Of a DNA stretch of 7,585 nt, positions 1 to 5,272 are shown one piece after another (position 1 is the first letter of the stretch; each line of letters begins with the position of its first letter). The DNA is from Vulcanimicrobiota bacterium (GTDB lineage: Bacteria; Vulcanimicrobiota; Vulcanimicrobiia; Vulcanimicrobiales; Vulcanimicrobiaceae). Location of the stretch: contig JASHXG010000077.1 of assembly GCA_030043675.1 (NCBI GenBank), forward strand, positions 1 to 7,585, given 5' to 3'. The notes under the pieces are model-generated. The model searched no databases and was not told where the DNA came from. It saw only the letters and a list, made by a program, of their open reading frames with translations. A program made the translations under genes and the position numbers.

Positions 1-776
1 GTCGAGTTTCCAAACGTCGAAGTGAACTGTGAGGCTGCCTGGATCGGCAGATCCGCGACGCTCACAGGCGTGGTCACGTCGCCGCGGACGTCGATCGTCG
101 TCTCGCGATTCTCCTGATAAGCGATGCCGCCGGGCTCGCGGTTGTTGTTGGAAGAAATCGTACTGACGACGTCGTTGAGCGTGAAGCCGGCCGAAGAGAG
201 CTTATTCGGATTGACCTCGACTTCGATCGCGGGCGTAACCGAGCCGCCGACGTTGACGTTCGAGATGCCGTCGACCTGTTCCAGATCCGGCACGATATTG
301 TTGGTTACGATCGCGGAGAGCGTGCCGGCCGAAAGCGAATGCGAGCTGACGCCGAGCGTAACGACGGTCGCCATCGCCGGATCGAACGTGCCGACCGTCG
401 GAGCCGGCATGTCGGTGGGGAGATTGGCTTGTGCGAGCAGCACGCGTTGCTGAACTTGCACGAGGTCGGTCGTCTTGTTCGAGTTCAGGTCGAAGACCGC
501 CGAGATCGTGGCCTGACCCTGTTGTACGGTCGTATTGATGTGATCGAGATTCGGAGCACCGGCGATCGCGTCTTCGATCGGCTTGACGATCGCATCGCGA
601 ATCTGCGTGGTCGAGCCGCCCGGATAGCTGGCGCGAACGGTGATCGTCGGAAAGTCGATGTTCGGAAACTGTTGTTGGACGATCGTCGCCAGCGAGACGG
701 AGCCCAAAACCGCGATCAGTGCCAGCGCGACGAAGACGAGCGTCGGCCGTTGAACGAAGATTCGAGTCGGCCACAT
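1..776 (-). CDS. RND-family efflux permease, N-terminal part (runs off the left edge)
   Basis: Inner-membrane proton-driven pump subunit of a tripartite RND exporter. The first 258 codons are present and the frame is open to base 1. Seen: a short cytoplasmic N-terminus (MWPTRIFVQRPT), a first membrane helix at about residues 12-31, then periplasmic porter-domain sequence starting QQQFPNIDFPTITV with the family hallmark YPGGSTTQI at about 51-59, and VDGISNVNVGG at about 168-178. These match the AcrB/MexB-like HAE1 branch rather than the heavy-metal CusA branch, though substrate cannot be read from this part. The start ATG at 776 is the only reasonable one, because an in-frame TAA lies four codons upstream. 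It begins 16 bp after the adaptor gene stop, so the two are almost certainly cotranscribed. No strong Shine-Dalgarno is visible, only a GAG about 8 bases upstream; translation may be coupled to the adaptor gene. Confidence 0.93.
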   Translation of the reverse strand, partial: MWPTRIFVQRPTLVFVALALIAVLGSVSLATIVQQQFPNIDFPTITVRASYPGGSTTQIRDAIVKPIEDAIAGAPNLDHINTTVQQGQATISAVFDLNSNKTTDLVQVQQRVLLAQANLPTDMPAPTVGTFDPAMATVVTLGVSSHSLSAGTLSAIVTNNIVPDLEQVDGISNVNVGGSVTPAIEVEVNPNKLSSAGFTLNDVVSTISSNNNREPGGIAYQENRETTIDVRGDVTTPVSVADLPIQAASQFTSTFGNS

Positions 777-792
777 CGGTGAGCTCGGTTAC

Positions 793-2202
793 CTACGGCG
801 AGTCGGCGGGGCGGGGGGAGTCGGCAGGGTGTGCGGAGCCGGCGGGACCGGGCGAACCGGGTGCGCCGGCAATCTGCTGTCCAGACGTGATGCCCAGCTG
901 TCCGTTGGAGATCACCTTCGTCCCGCTCGGCAGACCGGTCACGACCGACCTCGTTCCGTCGCTGCCGCGTTCTCTCACGCTCTGCGTCTTCGCGGTGCCG
1001 CTCGAGTCGACGACCATGACGCTGTCGTGCGAATCGTCAAGGAACGACGTCGTGGGAATCGCGATTCCACTCACCGCCGGAAGCGAGACGGTGCCGGTGA
1101 CGGCCATGCCGGATTTGAGATGCAAACCCGGATTGGCGAGGATCGCCTGGACCGTGAAGTTGGTCGAGCCGGGCTCGACCTGACCGAGCACCGCGCTGAC
1201 CTTTCCGCTATAGGTTGCACCGGCAACGCCGGCGACGCTGACCGTCACGGCCCCGCCGCGCCGGATGCGAAAGACATCCTCCGAGGACGCGTTGAGCATG
1301 GCGTAGACCGGGTTGAGCTGCTGCACGGTGAAGATCGTCTGTGAGCCGGGATACTCGCCGGGATTCAGGTTGCGATTCACGACGACCCCGTCGACCGGCG
1401 AGACGATCAGGGCCTTGTCGATGGAGGCCTGAATCTGCGCCGCCTGCGCGTAGGCGGCCTCGGCGGCCGCGGAAGCTGAGGCCACGTTCGCAGCCTGCAA
1501 GCCCTGCTGGTAGGTGCCGTTGACCCGCGCGTTCAGTACCGCCGACGAGAGGCTGGCTTGCGCGGAGAGCTCGGCCTGCTGGTCGTTGTGCACCATCGTG
1601 CGCTGCTGATCGACCTGCTGTTGCGAGACGTAGCCGCTTTCGAGCAGCGCTTGATAGCGCACGAGGTTCGCCTGATCGAGCTTGAGCGTCTGTTGCGCCT
1701 GCAGCAAGGCGGCCTGCGCGTTGCGCACCGCGTCGTTGCCCTGCCCGATGTTGAGCGTGGCTTGATATTGCGTCTGCTGCGTGCGCGCAGCGTCGGAGAC
1801 CGCGCTGCGCTCGGCGGCATTGTAGCTGGCTCGCAGATCCGTGGTGTCCAACACCGCCAAGGTCTGGCCCCTATGCACGTAATCGCCTTCGATGACGGCG
1901 ACCGAGTCGGCCGGCTCGACCAGCGAGCTCGACATCGAGACGTTCTGGTAGGGCGCGATGATGCCGGCAATCTGGACGCTCGGATGAATCGTCGCCGGCG
2001 CCGCCGTGGCCATTGGAATGCTCGCCGGCCCCGGCGACGGAAAGCCGTGGCCGCGACGATGGTGCCCGCAGCCGGCGATGGCCAGCGAAGCGAGGAGCAC
2101 CGCCGTAACGCGTGTCAAAAGGAGAGCAAAGCTGCCGAGGCGTCCCATTCTTGGTGCGGTTGTAGCGCCCGACGTCATTTCAAAGGATCGTACTGCAATC
2201 AT
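793..2202 (-). CDS. RND efflux periplasmic adaptor lipoprotein (HlyD/MFP family)
   Basis: Membrane-fusion subunit that bridges an RND permease to an outer-membrane channel. With the ATG at 2202 it has 469 residues, slightly long for the family. Seen, in order: a hydrophobic leader ending in lipobox I-A-G-C (Cys45), implying lipidation; the first lipoyl half around 76-120 (...VIEGDYVHRGQTLAVLD); a long Gln/Ala-rich alpha-hairpin coiled coil at about 120-262; the second lipoyl half at about 264-300 (SPVDGVVVNRNLNPGEYPG); a beta-barrel region at about 300-372; a membrane-proximal domain with TGLPSGTKVISNGQLGI near 422-438; and a Pro/Ala/Gly-rich tail containing a short PADSP duplication. The start is uncertain: TTG 2208, ATG 2202, ATG 2178 and ATG 2148 are all possible and none has a good Shine-Dalgarno. 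ATG 2148 would give the most typical lipoprotein leader length. The family call is firm; the substrate is unknown. Confidence 0.93.
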   Translation of the reverse strand: MIAVRSFEMTSGATTAPRMGRLGSFALLLTRVTAVLLASLAIAGCGHHRRGHGFPSPGPASIPMATAAPATIHPSVQIAGIIAPYQNVSMSSSLVEPADSVAVIEGDYVHRGQTLAVLDTTDLRASYNAAERSAVSDAARTQQTQYQATLNIGQGNDAVRNAQAALLQAQQTLKLDQANLVRYQALLESGYVSQQQVDQQRTMVHNDQQAELSAQASLSSAVLNARVNGTYQQGLQAANVASASAAAEAAYAQAAQIQASIDKALIVSPVDGVVVNRNLNPGEYPGSQTIFTVQQLNPVYAMLNASSEDVFRIRRGGAVTVSVAGVAGATYSGKVSAVLGQVEPGSTNFTVQAILANPGLHLKSGMAVTGTVSLPAVSGIAIPTTSFLDDSHDSVMVVDSSGTAKTQSVRERGSDGTRSVVTGLPSGTKVISNGQLGITSGQQIAGAPGSPGPAGSAHPADSPRPADSP

Positions 2203-2250
2203 TCCCAAACTCGGCTGAGAGTTCGAGGAGTCTTTCGACGTCCGCCTCGT

Positions 2251-4230
2251 TCACTCTCGCCGAAGCTCCAGATCGCGCGCCGGCGGGCGCGACAGCCTCC
2301 CCGCCCATCCGTAGAGTCCCGCGAGAGCGAGCAAGAATGCGACCGAGCCGATCGCGTTCGCAGCCCGCGCAAAACTATCGCCGACCAGCGCGAACGGCGA
2401 GGGTCGGCCGGTTGCCACGATCACGCCGGCCAGCAACACGCCGAAGAGGCTCTCGCCGACGATCAGTCCGGACGCGACCAGAACGCCGAGTTGCTTGGCC
2501 TGCTCGGGATTCGTTCGACGCGAGGACCAGCGATTGTAAGCCCAACCGGCGACGGCTCCGAGCACGACCGGCGCCGTCGTCGAGACCGGTAGATAGATGC
2601 CCAGTCCGACTGCGAGCGGCGGCAGCCTCCAACGCCCCGTTAGACGCATCACTTCGTCGACTGCAACCATCGCGGCGCCCACCAGTGCGCCGGTGCCGAT
2701 GAGGGCCCAATCGACTTGCCCGCCGATCACCCCTTTTGCGAGCGCGGAGATGAGGGTGGCTTGCGGTGCGGGCAACGGTCTGGCTATGGCGCCCAGATTT
2801 GCGGCGCCCGCAAAACCGTACGCGTGGTTGAGCAGGTCGAGGATGGGCGGAATCACGAGCGCACCAATCACCACGCCCGCGATGAGCGCGGTCTGCTGCC
2901 GCCACGGCGTCGCGTCGACGAGTTGGCCCGTCTTGAGGTCTTGCAGATTGTCGTTCGAAATCGTAGCAACGCAAAGCAACACCGCCGTGACGAAGAGGGC
3001 ATAAGCGATGAGGGCGGGCACCGCATTCAGTGCCAGGCTCCTTGCGAGTGCGAGCAGCAACAGTGAGGCGCCGAGCACCGCAAGAATCGCCAGCCCGGAG
3101 ACGGGACTGTTCGACGACCCGATCAAGCCGGCCATGTACCCGCAGGCAGCGGCGACGAAGAATCCTGCGATCACGATGTAAACGAGCGCGGCGATCGTCA
3201 TCGTCACGGCGGCCGGAGCCAGTGAAGTGCCGGCGACGAAACTCGCCAATAGCACGGCCAGCGGAATCAAGCAGAGCAGGCTGATCTGCGCGACCAGTGC
3301 GATGGGAATGTCGTGCTCGCTGCGCGGCAGCTGCGCGCCCTCGCCGGCGCCGCGACGGCGCGCCGCTTCGATCGCGGAGAGCACGCCGTGCGCGACCGGT
3401 TGCGCAAGCCGGCCGAGCGTCCACAGCGCAGCGACGCCGATCGCGCCGGCGCCGATAAAACGGACCTGATGCGACCAAACCGCCAACGCGACGTCGGCCG
3501 GTGCGCCGGCGGCCGGATGCAACGCGGTCAAAACCGGCGTCGCGATGCCCCACGCGATCAGCAATCCGGCAAAGATCGCCAAGCCGACCGAGAGTCCGAT
3601 CAGATGCCCTGCGCCGACGAGCGCGAGCGAGAGGGCGAAACCAAATCCCGAGGTGGCATTGCCGACGCGAAAGTAGGCGCTTACCTCGCTCGCGAACAGG
3701 CGCGTGGCTGCGATCGCGGCAAAGGCGCCCGATGCCAGCGTGCCGGCGATCAGCGCCATCAATCCGGCCCGGTTTCGTTCGGCCGCCTCGCCGGCGCGGG
3801 TCCCGACCTTGAGGACCTCCGCTGCGGCTACGCCTTCGGGATAGGGCAAGTCGGATTTCGTGACCAGTGCGCGGCGCAGCGGAACGCTATACATCACGCC
3901 GAGTACGCCGCCGATCGCGCAGACGCCGAACGATTGCCAGAACGGAAACCCGTTCCACCATCCCACCATCACCAGGCCGGGCAGGACGAAGATGACGGCG
4001 GAGAGCGTTCCCGCCGCCGAGGCGACCGTTTGCACGATGTTGTTTTCGTAGATGGTCGCATTCTTGAAGGCGCGCAGGACGGCCATCGAGATGACGGCGG
4101 CGGGGATCGTCGAGGCGAAGGTGAGGCCGACTTTCAGGCCTAGATAGACGTTCGCCGCAGTGAACACGAGCGTGATCGCGGCGCCTAGCATAAGCCCACG
4201 TAAGGTGAGCTCGACCCGGCCCTCCTCCAT
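2251..4230 (-). CDS. OPT-family oligopeptide/metal-chelate transporter
   Basis: Polytopic inner-membrane transporter of the OPT/YSL superfamily, whose members import small peptides or metal-chelate complexes. It has 659 residues from ATG 4230, typical for bacterial members. Motifs (numbered from this start): ELTLRG at 7-12, NVYLGLKVGLTFAS at 27-40, ENNIVQT at 62-68, DLPYPEGVAAAE at 127-138, GSSNSPVSG at 371-379 and SNDNLQDLKTGQLVDATP at 425-442, with many hydrophobic helices throughout. The frame stays open to an ATG at 4338, which would add 36 basic, non-membrane residues. I prefer 4230 because this subfamily usually begins just before ELTLRG, an AGAGG lies 4 bases upstream, and the extra segment coincides with RNA-like inverted repeats. 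The substrate cannot be assigned from sequence. The stop lies 48 bp before the adaptor gene with no terminator between, so read-through into the efflux genes is likely. Confidence 0.93.
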   Translation of the reverse strand: MEEGRVELTLRGLMLGAAITLVFTAANVYLGLKVGLTFASTIPAAVISMAVLRAFKNATIYENNIVQTVASAAGTLSAVIFVLPGLVMVGWWNGFPFWQSFGVCAIGGVLGVMYSVPLRRALVTKSDLPYPEGVAAAEVLKVGTRAGEAAERNRAGLMALIAGTLASGAFAAIAATRLFASEVSAYFRVGNATSGFGFALSLALVGAGHLIGLSVGLAIFAGLLIAWGIATPVLTALHPAAGAPADVALAVWSHQVRFIGAGAIGVAALWTLGRLAQPVAHGVLSAIEAARRRGAGEGAQLPRSEHDIPIALVAQISLLCLIPLAVLLASFVAGTSLAPAAVTMTIAALVYIVIAGFFVAAACGYMAGLIGSSNSPVSGLAILAVLGASLLLLALARSLALNAVPALIAYALFVTAVLLCVATISNDNLQDLKTGQLVDATPWRQQTALIAGVVIGALVIPPILDLLNHAYGFAGAANLGAIARPLPAPQATLISALAKGVIGGQVDWALIGTGALVGAAMVAVDEVMRLTGRWRLPPLAVGLGIYLPVSTTAPVVLGAVAGWAYNRWSSRRTNPEQAKQLGVLVASGLIVGESLFGVLLAGVIVATGRPSPFALVGDSFARAANAIGSVAFLLALAGLYGWAGRLSRPPARDLELRRE

Positions 4231-4232
4231 GT

Positions 4233-4249
4233 GGCCTCTGTGCGAGGCC
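4233..4249 (-). promoter_or_regulatory. Hairpin sequestering the OPT Shine-Dalgarno
   Basis: On the minus strand a perfect 6-bp stem, GGCCTC/GAGGCC with loop GCACA, ends two bases before the OPT ATG at 4230. The AGAGG Shine-Dalgarno-like sequence (4235-4239) lies almost entirely in its 3' arm, so folding should limit ribosome access. An upstream segment (4361-4372) could pair with the 5' arm and loop instead. The stem is seen directly; a regulatory role is inferred. Confidence 0.45.
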
Positions 4250-4274
4250 GGCGGGTGCTTTGCCTTCCCAAATG

Positions 4275-4347
4275 CAGGCAGAGAGAAGCGACAAAGCCCA
4301 CGGCGTAAAGCAGCGGGCTTTGCGGTATCTCCGGTCATTCTCGCCTG
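4275..4347 (-). promoter_or_regulatory. Nested two-helix leader element upstream of OPT gene
   Basis: On the minus strand an outer helix (CAGGCGAGA with TCTC-T-GCCTG, nine pairs and one bulge; 4339-4347 with 4275-4284) encloses an inner perfect 8-bp helix (CAAAGCCC with GGGCTTTG; 4315-4322 with 4292-4299) capped by a 15-base loop. The internal purine-rich strand GACCGGAGATACCG separates the helices. The shape resembles a small aptamer. I could not match it to a riboswitch class I know, including c-di-GMP, cobalamin, glycine, fluoride and SAM types. It overlaps the 36-codon extension that the alternative OPT start at 4338 would need, so the two interpretations compete. Confidence 0.35.
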
Positions 4348-4463
4348 TTTGAGACCGTTTCCAGCCTCCCACCGACGTTTCGATCCGGTTCGATCTTCTC
4401 ACTCGGACTGTCGCTCTCGCGACGAATCGTCAACGCGGTTAGATCACGGTTTCGTACATTCCG

Positions 4464-4485
4464 CACTTCATCGTTTGACGAAGTG
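4464..4485. repeat. Inverted repeat near predicted OPT transcription start
   Basis: Arms CACTTCATC and GACGAAGTG (9 bp, one mismatch) flank a GTTT spacer. It sits about where transcription from the promoter-like pair at 4491-4519 would begin. It could be a repressor operator or the first hairpin of the leader. There is no T-run on either side, so a terminator is unlikely. Confidence 0.45.
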
Positions 4486-4490
4486 TCTGG

Positions 4491-4519
4491 ATGGTATCAA
4501 AGCAAAAATCACCTTGCAA
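4491..4519 (-). promoter_or_regulatory. Candidate sigma-70-type promoter for OPT gene
   Basis: On the minus strand TTGCAA (4514-4519) is followed after exactly 17 bases by TACCAT (4491-4496); each box matches four of six consensus bases. It lies in the least GC-rich part of the window, upstream of the OPT gene. If used, it would give a leader of roughly 250 nt before ATG 4230. The box quality is moderate, so this is a suggestion only. Confidence 0.35.
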
Positions 4520-4547
4520 GATGTTGTTTCGCGAGTCCACAACATCT
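4519..4547. repeat. Perfect 9-bp inverted repeat abutting the OPT promoter candidate
   Basis: Arms AGATGTTGT (4519-4527) and ACAACATCT (4539-4547) are perfect complements around an 11-base spacer. The inner end touches the predicted -35 box. It may be a regulator-binding site. Alternatively, with the ATTTTTGC stretch about 10 bases downstream on the minus strand, it may be a weak second terminator for the repeat-protein gene. Confidence 0.5.
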
Positions 4548-4608
4548 CCACAAGAAATTGCAGTTACCCACACGTTATCGACACGGCGGCGCAATCCAAC
4601 GAGCCAAA

Positions 4609-4633
4609 TCGCACCGCGCTGCGCGCGATGCGA
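4609..4633 (-). terminator. Terminator-like hairpin after the repeat-protein gene
   Basis: Starting 22 bases after the repeat-protein TAA, the minus strand can form an 11-bp stem (TCGCATCGCGC with GCGCGGTGCGA, one G-U pair) closed by a 3-base loop and followed by only TTTGG. The stem is strong but the T-tract is poor, so it may stop polymerase weakly or mainly stabilise the 3' end. Confidence 0.45.
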
Positions 4634-4655
4634 CTGTGAGACTCCTTCGGCTGCG

Positions 4656-5150
4656 TTAGGGACGCATCGTCGACATCGGCGTAGGGCTCGGAGATGCCTG
4701 AGCTGCGGGCGGTGCCCAAGCGACCGCCGCAGGCGATGGACTCGGCGAGCCCGACATCTGCGCGACCGGTGCCGCTGACGGCGATCCCGACGGCGAAGCT
4801 TGTGCTAGCGCCGCAGCGGGCGAGGGGCTCGGCGAACCGGACATCTGCGCGACCGGTGCCGCCGACGGCGATCCCGACGGTGAAGCTTGCGCTAACGCCG
4901 CCGCGGGCGAGGGGCTCGGCGAACCCGACATCTGCGCGACCGGTGCCGCCGACGGCGATCCCGATGGCGAAGCTTGCGCCGTGACCGCCGCAGGCGACGG
5001 GCTCGGCGAGCCCGACATCTGCGCGACCGGTGCCGCCGACGGCGATCCCGATGGCGACGCTTGCGCCATCGGCTGTGCCGTCGCGACCAGCGTGGCTGCC
5101 CCAGCGACCAACGCGCCTATTGCCATAATGCCGATGAACCAGCGGTTCAT
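4656..5150 (-). CDS. Secreted Ala/Pro/Ser-rich protein with four 29-residue repeats
   Basis: A 164-residue protein of unknown function. Seen: an N-terminal signal peptide with Arg3 and a hydrophobic core (GIMAIGALVAGAATLVATA), probably cleaved near residues 25-31; then four tandem 29-residue units at 29-57, 58-86, 87-115 and 116-144, each starting AQASPSGSPSAAP and continuing VAQMSGSPSPSPAA; then a short WAPPAAQASPSPTP tail. It has no cysteine, very few charged residues and no catalytic motif. The composition suggests an extended, disordered, possibly O-glycosylated secreted or envelope polypeptide; that is inference. The start at 5150 is well supported by AGGAGGA 10 bases upstream. Reading frames overlapping the repeats are also open because 87 bp is divisible by three, but only this frame has both a ribosome-binding site and a signal peptide. 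Neighbours are the MscS gene 122 bp upstream and the OPT gene downstream. Confidence 0.8.
   Translation of the reverse strand: MNRWFIGIMAIGALVAGAATLVATAQPMAQASPSGSPSAAPVAQMSGSPSPSPAAVTAQASPSGSPSAAPVAQMSGSPSPSPAAALAQASPSGSPSAAPVAQMSGSPSPSPAAALAQASPSGSPSAAPVAQMSGSPSPSPAAVAWAPPAAQASPSPTPMSTMRP
4719..5066 (-). repeat. Tandem array of four 87-bp units
   Basis: The anchor acatctgcgcgaccggt recurs at 4754, 4841, 4928 and 5015, exactly 87 bp apart. The units encode the 29-residue repeats of the secreted protein. The 87-bp stretches starting at 4754 and 4841 differ at about six positions by eye, all silent. Such arrays can expand or contract by slippage or recombination in whole units without breaking frame. 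Confidence 0.95.
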
Positions 5151-5160
5151 AATAAAAGCT

Positions 5161-5167
5161 TCCTCCT
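5161..5167 (-). promoter_or_regulatory. Strong ribosome-binding site of the repeat-protein gene
   Basis: AGGAGGA on the minus strand, 10 bases before ATG 5150. It is the best Shine-Dalgarno in the window and decides the reading frame among overlapping open frames. The remaining upstream bases to the MscS stop (about 5168-5272) show no convincing -35/-10 pair. Confidence 0.8.
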
Positions 5168-5272
5168 CTGGGTGCTCGAAGATGGCTCGAACCGCTCGTA
5201 CCCAATGTTTGGAAGCTCTAACACACGGCGAGCGCTCCCTTGCAACGTGATTTATGCCGGCGAAGCCGAGGC

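Larger units (their letters stand above)
4231..4655. other. 425-bp non-coding interval between repeat-protein gene and OPT gene
   Basis: No convincing gene lies here. The interval is visibly less GC-rich between about 4490 and 4570 than the flanking genes. Read on the minus strand it contains, in order: a GC-rich hairpin just after the repeat-protein stop (4609-4633), a 9-bp dyad (4519-4547), a promoter-like pair (4491-4519), a second dyad (4464-4485), a 5-bp hairpin with a GAGA tetraloop (4410-4423), a nested two-helix element (4275-4347), and a hairpin covering the OPT ribosome-binding site (4233-4249). Short ORFs on both strands look like chance frames. Confidence 0.6.

Noticed and set aside
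1558..2592. A 344-codon plus-strand frame opposite the adaptor and OPT genes
   Set aside because: It spans two well-supported minus-strand genes, is Arg-rich and shows no domain; it is an antisense shadow.
4231..4338. Extension of the OPT protein to ATG 4338
   Set aside because: The 36 added residues have no family match that I know, and they overlap nested inverted repeats. The family usually starts near ELTLRG. It is not excluded, and an N-terminal alignment would settle it.
4200..4500. Known riboswitch classes in the OPT leader (cobalamin, glycine, c-di-GMP, fluoride, SAM types)
   Set aside because: I looked for their conserved core sequences and did not find them; only generic structure is present.
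4564..5205. A 213-codon minus-strand frame overlapping the repeat protein, with a Gly/Ala-rich repetitive product
   Set aside because: It is open only because the 87-bp repeat is divisible by three and GC-rich. It lacks a signal peptide, and the strong ribosome-binding site and signal peptide belong to the frame starting at 5150.
5217..5245. TTGCAA upstream of the repeat-protein gene as a -35 box, sharing TTGCAAGG with the OPT promoter candidate
   Set aside because: At 17 or 18 bases the -10 region matches only two of six bases, and an 8-base match between two sites is weak evidence of a shared regulator.
5248..5272. Small CGGC-TTC-GCCG hairpin after the MscS stop as a terminator
   Set aside because: The stem is only 4 bp and no T-run follows.
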